This document shows, one piece after another, positions 1 to 7,791 of a DNA stretch of 21,920 bases. The stretch is from a virus, in the IMG/VR virus record IMGVR_UViG_3300050014_000044, positions 1-21,920 of that record. One strand, 5' to 3'. The first letter of the stretch is position 1; every line of letters starts with the position of its first letter. The notes beneath the pieces were generated by a model that did not search any database, had not been told where the DNA came from, and saw only the letters and a list, made by a program, of their open reading frames with translations. The position numbers and the translations under genes are program-made.

Positions 1-1
1 T

Positions 2-1105
2 TGGTTATTAATAGCATCATTTCCTGATTTATATAATGCAATTAAAAATACAGATCCAAACTCAATATATGGATATAAATGTCTTTCTAATGGAGTAAGA
101 GATGCCGCAGGTACTTATTTTAAATTACCAGATTTACGTGGGGAATTTCTTCGTGGATGGGATCATGGAAGAGGAGTAGATGTAAATAGAACTGTTGCAA
201 GTGCCCAATCAAGTTTGGCGGGAGGTCATTATCATGGAGTAGGTACATTTGGAGCAATATCAAATGATGATGGATTTTTTATAACTAATAATTCTCCATT
301 TACAACACCCACAAAAGTTCCATTAAGACAAGTTGCTGGACAATCTCAGGATGGAACACAAACACTTACTTCTGATTTTCCATTCCCAATTATAACTACA
401 GGACCAATCACATCAATATCAGGAGATTCAAATCCAAGAAATGTTGCTGTAATTTATATAATTAAATATTCAAATGCAGTTAATTTTGCCAATAGTACAA
501 CAACATTAAATGGAGATGTTACGGGCAATGTGTCTTCTACATATGTTCAAGGATTAAGAGGAATTGGTATATCTAATACTGGACCAACTGATCAACAAGT
601 ATTGACATATGATGGAGGATTAAATCTATGGATACCAAAACCTTATGCGGTGCCAGTAGTAACATCTAATGGACCTACATATTTAGATACTCCAATAGAA
701 GTTTATTCTATAAGTATGATAACTAATGAATTAACTAATGAATTAACAAATATTCCAAATCCAAATGTTTATGTTACATATGATATTCCATTATTAATTC
801 CATTATCAGCCACATTTATTATAATGGATGCTAGTTTAGGTATAGGATTCACACAATTTGGATCTTTTAAAATAAGAAAAAGTTCAGATTTGGGTGTGGC
901 AGAATATACTTTAGTAAGTTGGAGTGACGTGTCTGGAACAACTACATATGTAGAAAATAATACGTTTAGTGGACAAGGATGTTTTCCAATTATTACTACA
1001 GATACTCCTGCACCACATAAAACATTCCAGTACATGTTTAAATCAAAATTGCAATATCCGACTATGAATGCTAATGCAAAGATTAGAATAATTGGATATT
1101 ATTAA
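2..1105 (+). CDS. Phage tail-collar fibre protein, 3' part (5' end outside window)
   Basis: The frame is open from the first full codon at position 2 to TAA at 1103-1105 (367 residues visible) and has no start inside the window, so the N-terminus lies upstream. Residues about 43-61 read LPDLRGEFLRGWDHGRGVD, the classic phage tail-collar motif. A His-rich AGGHYHG follows, and PRNVAVIYIIKY, the usual closing strand of this family, lies near nt 437-472. The remaining roughly 210 residues form a separate, Thr/Asn-rich C-terminal domain that I do not recognise. The family forms short or side tail fibres that touch the host surface. It is the last gene before a strong terminator, so it ends a transcription unit. 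The collar call is secure. Whether this is a gp12-like short fibre or another fibre is unknown. Confidence 0.85.
   Translation, partial: WLLIASFPDLYNAIKNTDPNSIYGYKCLSNGVRDAAGTYFKLPDLRGEFLRGWDHGRGVDVNRTVASAQSSLAGGHYHGVGTFGAISNDDGFFITNNSPFTTPTKVPLRQVAGQSQDGTQTLTSDFPFPIITTGPITSISGDSNPRNVAVIYIIKYSNAVNFANSTTTLNGDVTGNVSSTYVQGLRGIGISNTGPTDQQVLTYDGGLNLWIPKPYAVPVVTSNGPTYLDTPIEVYSISMITNELTNELTNIPNPNVYVTYDIPLLIPLSATFIIMDASLGIGFTQFGSFKIRKSSDLGVAEYTLVSWSDVSGTTTYVENNTFSGQGCFPIITTDTPAPHKTFQYMFKSKLQYPTMNANAKIRIIGYY
721..744 (+). repeat. 12-bp perfect tandem duplication in the fibre gene
   Basis: AACTAATGAATT occurs twice in a row and is in frame, giving the peptide TNELTNEL in the C-terminal domain of the tail-collar protein. 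A change in copy number would add or remove four residues without a frameshift. Confidence 0.8.
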
Positions 1106-1131
1106 TTAGAATAGTTATTGAAATTAGTATG

Positions 1132-1154
1132 ACCCCGCTTCGGCGGGGTTTTTT
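1132..1154 (+). terminator. Rho-independent terminator with TTCG tetraloop
   Basis: ACCCCGC (1132-1138) pairs perfectly with GCGGGGT (1143-1149) around a TTCG loop, followed by a T run to 1154. This GC-rich 7-bp stem stands out in AT-rich sequence and lies 26 bp after the fibre gene's stop codon. It should end the upstream transcription unit. Confidence 0.95.
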
Positions 1155-1156
1155 GT

Positions 1157-1172
1157 TATTAAAATTTTAATA
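1157..1172. promoter_or_regulatory. 16-bp AT palindrome just upstream of the putative -35 box
   Basis: TATTAAAATTTTAATA is a perfect palindrome ending 7 bp before the TTGACA hexamer. Its position suits an UP-element or an operator. About one perfect palindrome of this length is expected by chance in 22 kb at this base composition, so only the location makes it notable. Confidence 0.3.
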
Positions 1173-1179
1173 TAATAAG

Positions 1180-1208
1180 TTGACATAGTAATAAAAATAA
1201 TATAATAT
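1180..1208 (+). promoter_or_regulatory. Putative sigma70-type promoter for the sigma-factor unit
   Basis: A perfect TTGACA is at 1180-1185. TATAAT follows at 1201-1206 with a 15-bp spacer, and an alternative TAATAT lies at 1203-1208 with the preferred 17-bp spacer. It lies directly behind the terminator and ahead of the first gene of the next unit, as expected for a promoter read by host RNA polymerase early or mid infection. Two exact hexamers are meaningful, but AT-rich DNA makes -10 matches cheap. A Bacteroidota host would not use this consensus, which counts against that host or against this promoter. Confidence 0.45.
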
Positions 1209-1295
1209 GTTAATAATAAGTAAAAAATGTTTATATTTTCTATTATTTATTCTCTATGTATATGCGATTTAAATAAATAAAAATGCCAAATACTT

Positions 1296-1433
1296 ATGGA
1301 CCAAAGCGATATAAAATATATTCTAGAATTACTTAATGACGCAGTCTTAGAAAAAGAATGGGATAAAATTGAGGATGCTCGTGAAGCTCTAAAAGAGTTT
1401 TTAGATAATAAAGATGCATCTGAAGAAAATTAA
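1296..1433 (+). CDS. Small acidic hypothetical protein (45 aa)
   Basis: ATG at 1296 opens a 45-codon frame ending in TAA at 1431-1433. The product (MDQSDIKYILELLNDAVLEK...) is rich in Glu, Asp, Leu and Lys and should be almost entirely alpha-helical, perhaps one or two amphipathic helices. It is the first gene after the putative promoter and ends 8 bp before the next start, so it looks like the head of a three-gene unit ending with the late sigma factor. There is no Shine-Dalgarno site. I do not recognise a family. Its charge pattern suits a small binding or regulatory protein, but this is only inference. That it is a real gene rests on protein-like composition and tight packing. Confidence 0.6.
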   Translation: MDQSDIKYILELLNDAVLEKEWDKIEDAREALKEFLDNKDASEEN

Positions 1434-1441
1434 AAAAAAAT

Positions 1442-1732
1442 ATGTTTACATTTCTTTTAATAACTGGTTTAATTATTTCTTTAATATTTAATGCTTTCAC
1501 TATTATCTTGATTAGAAGACTCCTTTATAAAACAACCACTTACGAGTCATGGATATTAGAAATTAAAGAACACGTTTTAACTACGTTAGAAAAAATGCAT
1601 GATATAGATAAAGTAGGAACTTTTGCGACAAGTATGAATGATAAAGGAACGTTTGAATCAGATGATCAAGTGGGACAAGTATTTAAAGATTTAATAGAAC
1701 TTGTGGAGAAATTGAACCAAAGGATTCAATGA
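1442..1732 (+). CDS. Small membrane-anchored protein (96 aa)
   Basis: An N-terminal hydrophobic segment (about residues 2-23, FTFLLITGLIISLIFNAFTI) is followed by Arg/Lys residues, which suggests one membrane helix with the rest in the cytoplasm. The soluble part contains YESWILEI, then KVGTFATSMNDKGTFESDDQVG and VFKDLIELVEKLNQ. It looks helical, with an acidic 'ESDDQVGQVFK' patch. I do not assign a function. Similar short one-helix proteins occur in many T4-like phages beside regulatory genes, but I cannot name a family. The stop TGA overlaps the next gene's ATG (ATGA at 1729-1732), so translation is likely coupled to the sigma factor. The start has no Shine-Dalgarno site, only a poly-A leader. 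Confidence 0.8.
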   Translation: MFTFLLITGLIISLIFNAFTIILIRRLLYKTTTYESWILEIKEHVLTTLEKMHDIDKVGTFATSMNDKGTFESDDQVGQVFKDLIELVEKLNQRIQ

Positions 1733-2622
1733 GAAAACAAAAAAAAGTTCTACTTAAAAATTTACAAATAAATAAAAAAAAAGTAAAATTAAGTAATTTA
1801 AAGAAGAAAAATAAAAAAAATATAGTTACAACCATAGATGTTCCTGTTGTATCTATTTCATCCCCAGCCAAATTACCTCGTAAACGAAGAACGAAAAACG
1901 TTACTCGAATGTATTTTACTCAAGATACTGAGGATGCAATTGTTTTGTACAATAACGAAACTGATGTAGAAATAAGAGAAAAAATATTTCGGGAAAGAAT
2001 ATTTTTTGCATTTTCAAAATTAGTAGAAAACGTATTTAATACATTTAAATTTAGTTATTTTAAAACTGGACCAATGGATGTTCAAAAAGAATGTCTAAGT
2101 CACCTCGTAGCAAATATGAACAAATTTGACCCGAACCGTCAAAGTAAAGTTGATCCTACCAAGAAAACAAAAGCATTCGCTTATTTTTCAATTATTGCAA
2201 AACACTATTTAATTCTTCTTAACAATAACAACTATAAAGAATTTAATCAGAACATGGAGATTAGTGATGAGCGAGAAGAAAATACAATTCAACTTCAACA
2301 AGATGATAAGTATTATGCTCAACAAGAAATGGCAGACTTTATTCACCTCATAATTGAATTCTGGGAAAAAAATGTAAATAAAATATTTACTAAACAACGA
2401 GATTTAAATATTGCCAATGCAGTTGTGGAATTATTTAGAAATTCGGATAGAATAGATGCATTCAATAAAAAAGCTCTATATCTTTATATTAGAGAAATTG
2501 CTTCGTGTAAAACACAACAAATTACCAAAGTTATTCATAAAATGAAACAATATCATATTAATATTCAAAAATCTTACTCAGATGATGGATGTATAAATAC
2601 TGATCGTTACAATTTGGTATAA
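1729..2622 (+). CDS. 55: Late-transcription RNA polymerase sigma factor, T4 gp55-like
   Basis: In T4, gp55 replaces the host sigma factor on RNA polymerase and directs it to late promoters, together with the sliding clamp and gp33. Here residues 62-69 read YFTQDTED. They are followed by an Arg/Glu-rich helix, a FNTFKFSYF core, then NMNKFDP and KAFAYFSIIAKHYLI (148-162), the most conserved gp55-type signature (sigma region 2-like). Residues 1-60 are a very Lys/Arg-rich, probably disordered extension. At 297 aa the protein is longer than T4 gp55 (185 aa), and the extra C-terminal helices (about 195-297) may form another promoter- or polymerase-binding part. It overlaps the membrane-protein gene by ATGA, and an AAAGGA motif 5 bp upstream gives it one of the few good ribosome sites here. 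It likely controls the structural genes that follow. The family call is by recognised motifs only. Confidence 0.8.
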   Translation: MRKQKKVLLKNLQINKKKVKLSNLKKKNKKNIVTTIDVPVVSISSPAKLPRKRRTKNVTRMYFTQDTEDAIVLYNNETDVEIREKIFRERIFFAFSKLVENVFNTFKFSYFKTGPMDVQKECLSHLVANMNKFDPNRQSKVDPTKKTKAFAYFSIIAKHYLILLNNNNYKEFNQNMEISDEREENTIQLQQDDKYYAQQEMADFIHLIIEFWEKNVNKIFTKQRDLNIANAVVELFRNSDRIDAFNKKALYLYIREIASCKTQQITKVIHKMKQYHINIQKSYSDDGCINTDRYNLV

Positions 2623-2641
2623 AATTCCGTTAAATATAATA

Positions 2642-2670
2642 AGAATATCACTTAAAACGGGTGATATTCT
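2642..2670 (+). terminator. Hairpin after the sigma gene, possible weak terminator
   Basis: AGAATATCAC (2642-2651) is perfectly complementary to GTGATATTCT (2661-2670) with a 9-nt loop, 20 bp after the sigma factor's stop. The following bases (CTATTTATTT) are T-rich but not a clean U-tract, so it may terminate weakly, attenuate, or act as an mRNA processing or stability element. The next start (2685) lies 14 bp past it, so it could also affect that gene's translation. Confidence 0.5.
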
Positions 2671-2684
2671 CTATTTATTTGCAT

Positions 2685-3092
2685 ATGGCTAATTTTAATT
2701 TTGAAATATTTGATGGAACAACGTTTAAAGATCTATGTAAAGAGATAGTTCAAAGATCTACGTCAAAAAAAGATCAATTAGATACGTTGGTATCTGATAT
2801 TCGCACATATATTAAATCTGCCAACGATGTTCAAGTATTTATGCCTAGAATTAAAGAACTTATAGAGATTGGTATTAAAAACGATGAACAAATGATTAAG
2901 CTTGGAGCAGTAGTTCAACGGTTACAATCTACACAGTTAGAAACGACTGGAGGAGAAGATGGGGTATTAACTGAAGATGAAAAAGAACAACTTATGCAAG
3001 CAAGACTTAGAGAAATTAACGACTTAAAAGATATCAATAAAGAAGTTAAAATTCCAATAAGTATTACTCAATCACCAACGGGATCTATATAA
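2685..3092 (+). CDS. Hypothetical helical protein (135 aa), first gene of baseplate cluster
   Basis: I start at ATG 2685 (MANFNFEIFDG) rather than the in-frame GTG at 2661. The GTG lies in the 3' arm of the hairpin and would add eight residues (MIFSIYLH) that look like leader sequence. The protein begins with a short aromatic stretch and then is mostly predicted helix: KDLCKEIVQR, LVSDIRTYIK, MPRIKELIEIGI, and an acidic segment EDEKEQLMQARLREINDLKDINKE that could form a coiled coil. It ends in a short tail rich in Ile, Ser and Thr. No catalytic motif is visible. It sits 3 bp upstream of the spike gene, so it is probably co-translated and may be a virion or assembly protein. I do not recognise the family. 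Confidence 0.75.
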   Translation: MANFNFEIFDGTTFKDLCKEIVQRSTSKKDQLDTLVSDIRTYIKSANDVQVFMPRIKELIEIGIKNDEQMIKLGAVVQRLQSTQLETTGGEDGVLTEDEKEQLMQARLREINDLKDINKEVKIPISITQSPTGSI

Positions 3093-3095
3093 TAT

Positions 3096-4658
3096 ATGTC
3101 ATACTGGAAAAGTATAAGTAAGAATACGAGAACTCTTGATAGTTTTGGGTTATCAACTAATAATACTTCTGGTGCAAATGGAAATTCTGGAGAGTTTTAT
3201 GAATTAGAACAAGGCGTTGTGTTGGATGTCGTTATTGATGATACACATCCAATTTTTAATGGAACCGAGAATGTTCATTCTAAAATTGATCCAGATAGAT
3301 GGCCATCGGATTTGGAAAATAAACCACCAACAAACAAAGAATTTGATTACACTTGGATTGGAAGAGCATTAATAAGACCAATAATTTCTGAAAAAATAAC
3401 AAACAAAGATCAATTACTTTGGGCATATCCATTAGAATCCAACATATCTGAATATCCATTAATTAACGAAACCGTAGTTTTAATAGTTCAAAATAATAAA
3501 CTATACTATACCAGAAAATTAAATTACCATAATTGGACAAACAACAATTTAGATTTTAGTATAGAAAATGCCACATCTGGTAAAGTAAATAATATATTGT
3601 TTTCTAAAGAACCGATGACTGGTAAAACAGAATCATTAACGAATTATAAAGGGAATGATGGATTTCACGGATTCGCTGGAAAATATTTTGTTGCCAATAA
3701 CAAAATTAGAACGATAAAACGATTTGAAGGAGATTTTTTATTAGAAAGCAGACATGGTCAGACAATTCATTTTACTGCGTATGATAACAATAGATCCAAC
3801 GATGTAGGTAAATATCCAGACTATAAAGATGGGGGTAACCCCATGATATTAATAAGAAACAGACAAAGACCCCTTGTAAAAGAAGGTAAAAAACTATATC
3901 CACATTCTAAACTTCCACCAATTAATGGGACAAAACAAGAAAAAAACGTGGGTGGATATTTAGAAGAAAATATTAATCATGATGGGTCATCAATACATAT
4001 TACATCTGGACAGACTATAAGTGGATATGTTACAACATGTTATAAGAAAATTTTTGGAGATGGAGAAGAAACTTCAAAATTTCAAGGAACAACTTCTTTT
4101 AAAACTCCAATATTTAATGGTGACCAGATTGTTATTAACACAGATAGATTGATATTATCTTCTAGATATGGAGAAACTTTACATTATTCTAAAAAAAGAT
4201 ATGGAATTGTAACAGATAATGAATTAACAATTGATGCTCATCAGCAAATTGTTTTAACTACAAACACTAAAACAGTTATCAATTCTCCAGCTATTTATCT
4301 TGGTGAGTATGATATGACTAACGAACCAGCATTACTTGGACAAACAACCATTAACTGGATGTATGAACTTTGTAATTGGTTAATAGATCATACACATTGG
4401 TATAAGCATTCACACGAAGATGCGGGGGTAGAATCACCATCACAAACTCAAATTCCAGTTCAAATACAACAATTAATAGTATTAAGAGATAAATTACATA
4501 CATTATTAAGTAAAAGAGTCTTTATTACTGGTGGAGGATTTGCACCAGGACAAAACGGGGGTTCCATTACTGATGGTTCCAATCCATTAAAAATAAATAT
4601 AGCAAATGGAGAAGGATTACCAGGAGGATGGAAAGGAATGAATTATAGATCTTCTTAA
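3096..4658 (+). CDS. Baseplate hub/spike protein, gp5-like, no lysozyme domain seen
   Basis: The 520-residue product has the architecture seen in T4-like central spike proteins. An N-terminal region contains an OB-like strand set (about residues 105-140, YPLINETVVLIVQNNKLYY). A middle region contains FEGDFLLESRHGQTIHF (about 211-227), GNPMILIRNRQ (about 247-257) and DGSSIHITSGQ, motifs I associate with spike proteins of T4-like phages. A C-terminal beta-rich part follows (INTDRLILSSRYGETLHY, then TIDAHQQIVLTTNTKTVINS), which resembles a gp5C/VgrG beta-helix. After it come a His-rich helix (LIDHTHWYKHSH) and a Gly-rich tail. I see no lysozyme domain or catalytic triad, unlike T4 gp5. In the particle it should form the membrane-piercing needle. 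Neighbours gp25 and gp6 support this. The spike call is fairly good; gp5 orthology is not proven. Confidence 0.65.
   Translation: MSYWKSISKNTRTLDSFGLSTNNTSGANGNSGEFYELEQGVVLDVVIDDTHPIFNGTENVHSKIDPDRWPSDLENKPPTNKEFDYTWIGRALIRPIISEKITNKDQLLWAYPLESNISEYPLINETVVLIVQNNKLYYTRKLNYHNWTNNNLDFSIENATSGKVNNILFSKEPMTGKTESLTNYKGNDGFHGFAGKYFVANNKIRTIKRFEGDFLLESRHGQTIHFTAYDNNRSNDVGKYPDYKDGGNPMILIRNRQRPLVKEGKKLYPHSKLPPINGTKQEKNVGGYLEENINHDGSSIHITSGQTISGYVTTCYKKIFGDGEETSKFQGTTSFKTPIFNGDQIVINTDRLILSSRYGETLHYSKKRYGIVTDNELTIDAHQQIVLTTNTKTVINSPAIYLGEYDMTNEPALLGQTTINWMYELCNWLIDHTHWYKHSHEDAGVESPSQTQIPVQIQQLIVLRDKLHTLLSKRVFITGGGFAPGQNGGSITDGSNPLKINIANGEGLPGGWKGMNYRSS
3829..3844 (+). other. GC-rich intragenic hairpin with GNRA-type loop
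   Basis: ATGGGG (3829-3834) pairs with CCCCAT (3839-3844) around GTAA, a GNRA-type tetraloop. It lies in the spike gene with no T run. It may be an mRNA element or incidental. Confidence 0.35.
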
Positions 4659-4672
4659 GGATATTTATATAT

Positions 4673-5389
4673 ATGAAAAAGTCAGAACTTACACAACTCA
4701 CACAGATAATTGAACATTTAGTCGCACGAGAAGTTCGAAAACAACTTCCTGCTATTATATCGGAAACATTTCAGAATATGATGGGGAAACCCGTTATAAC
4801 TGAACAACGTAAACAGGTAGAAATTCCTCAAGAACAAACAACGGAGGAATTATCTCAAGAACCATCAGAACATATTGATTTTAAAGCATCTTTAAAAGAA
4901 CTTTTTGCTGGAACATCTGTAATGAAAAATGAACCACAATATCAACAACAAAAAGTTCAGCAACCACCAAGACAATTCACAAAAAATCCAATTTTTAATC
5001 AGATACTAAACGAAACTACATCTGATTTAAGAGATAGAGAACGATTGGTAGGTGCCGCAGCATTTCAAGGTGGATACTCACCATCTTTAACAATGATACC
5101 TGGGTTTAATCCATCTGAGGCAACAATGCCAATGAGTGAAGAACCAACATTCATGAGAAATATTCCTACTATGCCAGGAAATGTAATGGGACATTCCCCA
5201 ATGCAGGCAACTCCTCCACCACAAATGGTTGATGGACAAATAAGTAACCATGCTCCATTAGAATCTTTACCAACTGGAGTATCGGTGTTGGATATGAAAG
5301 CATACGCACCAGCATCGGTTGCAGGAGCATTAACTAGAAATTATTCACAAATGATGAAATTAATTGATAAAAAGAAGGGTAAAGTTTAA
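4673..5389 (+). CDS. Gln/Pro-rich hypothetical protein with N-terminal helix (238 aa)
   Basis: The N-terminus (KKSELTQLTQIIEHLVAREV...) is an amphipathic helix, a style of opening I have seen in proteins of large myoviruses. Residues about 45-110 are rich in Gln, Glu and Pro and look disordered. Residues about 115-200 are rich in Pro, Met and Gly, with repeated MP dipeptides (IPGFNPSEATMPMSEEPTF). A Lys-rich tail (MMKLIDKKKGKV) ends the protein. No enzyme motif is visible. It lies between the spike gene and gp25, directly abutting gp25's GTG, so a baseplate or assembly/scaffolding role is plausible but inferred. An AAGGA lies 11 bp before the start, too far for a strong ribosome site. Confidence 0.7.
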   Translation: MKKSELTQLTQIIEHLVAREVRKQLPAIISETFQNMMGKPVITEQRKQVEIPQEQTTEELSQEPSEHIDFKASLKELFAGTSVMKNEPQYQQQKVQQPPRQFTKNPIFNQILNETTSDLRDRERLVGAAAFQGGYSPSLTMIPGFNPSEATMPMSEEPTFMRNIPTMPGNVMGHSPMQATPPPQMVDGQISNHAPLESLPTGVSVLDMKAYAPASVAGALTRNYSQMMKLIDKKKGKV

Positions 5390-5809
5390 GTGGCCATTAT
5401 AAAAAATACACCAATTGGTTTAATGTTTCCATTACAAAGTGGAAATGTTGGGTATTTTGACCAATCGTTTGATAGTTTGACGGCTTATAGAATGAACATT
5501 ATAAATTTAATACGAACTAAACCAGGAGAACGTAGAATGAATCCAACGTTTGGTTGTAGATTATGGAATATTGTATTTGAACCAAATGACTCATTTATTC
5601 CAGATAAAGTCGGAAAAATAATAAAAGAAGATATTTCCAGATGGATACCTGGCGTATCGGTTACTTCTGTTGATGTTAAATATTTTCAAAATGATCAAAG
5701 TATATATCTAAAAGATATTTATAAATTATATATTGTGACTACATTTGTTGTAGAATCAATAAATAAAAAAGATGTTGTAGGTATCACATTAGATATCAAT
5801 AAAATTTAA
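5390..5809 (+). CDS. 25: Baseplate wedge protein gp25 (GPW/gp25 family)
   Basis: The 139-residue length is close to T4 gp25 (132 aa), and the family signature is clear: KPGERRMNPTFGCRLW (44-59), followed by IVFEPND. The GER-R-NP-FG-L motif marks the GPW/gp25 fold shared by phage baseplates, type VI secretion TssE and related contractile systems. In T4, gp25 helps hold the wedges at the sheath end of the baseplate and nucleates sheath polymerisation. The start is GTG at 5390, immediately after the previous stop TAA (5387-5389). The next ATG (5423) would remove the first eleven residues. gp6 starts 2 bp after its stop, the gp25-gp6 adjacency known from contractile systems. Confidence 0.93.
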   Translation: MAIIKNTPIGLMFPLQSGNVGYFDQSFDSLTAYRMNIINLIRTKPGERRMNPTFGCRLWNIVFEPNDSFIPDKVGKIIKEDISRWIPGVSVTSVDVKYFQNDQSIYLKDIYKLYIVTTFVVESINKKDVVGITLDINKI

Positions 5810-5811
5810 AT

Positions 5812-7791
5812 ATGGCAAGTAATATTAAAAAAACATTTATGCCGAATAGCAAAGATATTCGGTATTTGAATAGGGATTTTTCACAATTTCGTGATGCTTT
5901 AATAAGCTTTGCCAAAACGTATTATCCAAATACATATACCGACTTTTCCCCCGCTTCTCCTGGTATGATGTTTATGGAACAAACTGCATATGTGGGAGAT
6001 GTATTAAGTTATTATACTGATTATGCCTTTAAAGAAGGTATAATGAATACTGCATCGGAAAGAAAAAACATTGTCAATTTAGCAATGTATCTTGGATATA
6101 AAGTTAAACCATCTAAAGCATCTACAGGAAATATAGATATAATGCAATTATGTCCTGCGATTGCAGATGGAGTTGGAAATTATATCCCAGATCCTAGTTA
6201 CATGCTTACTATTAAAGAAAATAGTCAATTTGCTAATAACGCTGGATCATATTATATCTTAAATTCTACAGTTGATTTCTCAATTAATTCATCATTTTCT
6301 CCAAGAACCGAAACGGTTTATGCAAGAAATCCCGATGGTACACCAACATTCTTTTTATTAACAAAACAAGGAATAATTAGCGCAGGACAAATACTTATAA
6401 AAACTGTTTCTGTTGGAAATCCATCTTCATTTTTTAAAATTACTTTAGATGAACCAAATGTTTTGGGGGTTTTGGATATAGTCGATTCCGATAATAATAA
6501 ATGGTATGAATCAGATTATTTGGCACAAGAACTTGTTCCTATAGCTATACCAAATAATGTCAATTATGAGGGGTCTCTTTCACAATATAAAGACTCGGTG
6601 CCATATATTATGCAGTTTTTAAAAACTTCTAGAAGATTTATTACTACGGTAGATGAAGTTAATTTTACTTCTATCCAATTTGGAGCAGGCACAAATGGGA
6701 TTGATGATGAAATTGTAACATTTGATTCCAATTTAATAGGTATTGGATTATCAAATGCTTCCAAAGTTAATATTCCGTTAGATCCTTCAAATTTTTTAAA
6801 GAATGAAAATTATGGTATTGCACCTCAAAACACAACTCTTACTATAAGATATTTAGCAGGTGGAGGATTAATATCAAACTGTCAATCAAATGAAATTAGA
6901 ACTATCGTATCTGTAGATTTCGATAATCCATCGGAAGGTCTATTACCTGAACAAATAGATTTATTAAATGTAGTAAAAAATTCATTAGCGGTTAACAATT
7001 CGTCCCCATGTGTTGGAGGTAAAGATTCCGAAACTGATGATGAAATTAAAATGAATGCAGTGGCTAATTTTGCTGCACAAAATAGAACAGTAACTCAAAA
7101 TGATTATTTAGTTAGAATATATTCATTACCTTCACAATATGGATCCGTCGCTAAAGCACAAGTAATTTCAGATTCTAATTTAAACATTGGAATAAATAAA
7201 GTTTTGGTAGGTGTAATTGATCAAAACAATGTTGGAACAGTAATAAATAATAATGTTAATAATCATTTTAGAAATATTGCATATGATGCAACAAACCCAT
7301 TTTCAATAAATGTATATGTTTTATCATATGATGCTAAGAAAAAATTAGTTCAACCAAACCAAGCTTTAATAACTAACTTAATTACCCATCTTAAAAAAAC
7401 TCGTATGATTACAGATGGAGTTAATATTATAGATGGATATATTATTAATATTGGAGTGAATTTTTCAATTATTGTATATAAAGGATTTAATAAAAAAGAA
7501 GTATTGTTAAATTGTATTCAATCTGTTCAAAACTTTTTTAATATAGATAATTGGAATTTTTCTCAACCAATAAATATAAGTCAATTAAATTTGGAAATTG
7601 CAAAAGTAGATGGGGTGCAATCAGTTGTAAACATAGATATTTATAATAAAACAACTTTGGATGGTGATTATTCATCAATTCAATACGACATTGCGTCAGC
7701 AACAAAAAATGGCATCATATATCCATCAATAGATCCTTCAATTTTTGAAGTAAAATTTCCAGATGGTGATATACGTGGAAACGTTTTGTGA
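5812..7791 (+). CDS. 6: Baseplate wedge protein gp6 (baseplate J-like)
   Basis: At 659 residues it matches T4 gp6 (660 aa). The N-terminal motif is typical of T4-like gp6: RYLNRDFSQFRDALISFAKT, then YPNTYTDFSPASPGMMFME and TAYVGDVLSYYTD (about residues 17-70). The middle contains the J-like repertoire (GGKDSETDDEIKMNAV, QNDYLVRIYSLP, about 400-440). gp6 dimers form the ring that holds the baseplate together, and J homologues do the same in simpler phages. The gene follows gp25 and its stop TGA overlaps the GTG of the acetyltransferase gene. No truncation or missing part is evident. Confidence 0.93.
   Translation: MASNIKKTFMPNSKDIRYLNRDFSQFRDALISFAKTYYPNTYTDFSPASPGMMFMEQTAYVGDVLSYYTDYAFKEGIMNTASERKNIVNLAMYLGYKVKPSKASTGNIDIMQLCPAIADGVGNYIPDPSYMLTIKENSQFANNAGSYYILNSTVDFSINSSFSPRTETVYARNPDGTPTFFLLTKQGIISAGQILIKTVSVGNPSSFFKITLDEPNVLGVLDIVDSDNNKWYESDYLAQELVPIAIPNNVNYEGSLSQYKDSVPYIMQFLKTSRRFITTVDEVNFTSIQFGAGTNGIDDEIVTFDSNLIGIGLSNASKVNIPLDPSNFLKNENYGIAPQNTTLTIRYLAGGGLISNCQSNEIRTIVSVDFDNPSEGLLPEQIDLLNVVKNSLAVNNSSPCVGGKDSETDDEIKMNAVANFAAQNRTVTQNDYLVRIYSLPSQYGSVAKAQVISDSNLNIGINKVLVGVIDQNNVGTVINNNVNNHFRNIAYDATNPFSINVYVLSYDAKKKLVQPNQALITNLITHLKKTRMITDGVNIIDGYIINIGVNFSIIVYKGFNKKEVLLNCIQSVQNFFNIDNWNFSQPINISQLNLEIAKVDGVQSVVNIDIYNKTTLDGDYSSIQYDIASATKNGIIYPSIDPSIFEVKFPDGDIRGNVL

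Noticed and set aside
215-1105. TTG at 215 as start of the tail-collar gene
   Set aside because: The same frame is open to the window edge at position 2 and the conserved collar motif LPDLRGEFLRGW lies before 215, so the real start is upstream of the window.
1283-1336. 17-codon frame from ATG 1283 overlapping the 45-aa gene
   Set aside because: Very short, and it overlaps the more protein-like frame from 1296, so it is unlikely to be a gene.
2661-2687. GTG 2661 as start of the 135-aa gene
   Set aside because: It lies in the 3' arm of the hairpin and adds eight unlikely residues. ATG 2685 has the AT-ATG context used by most neighbours.
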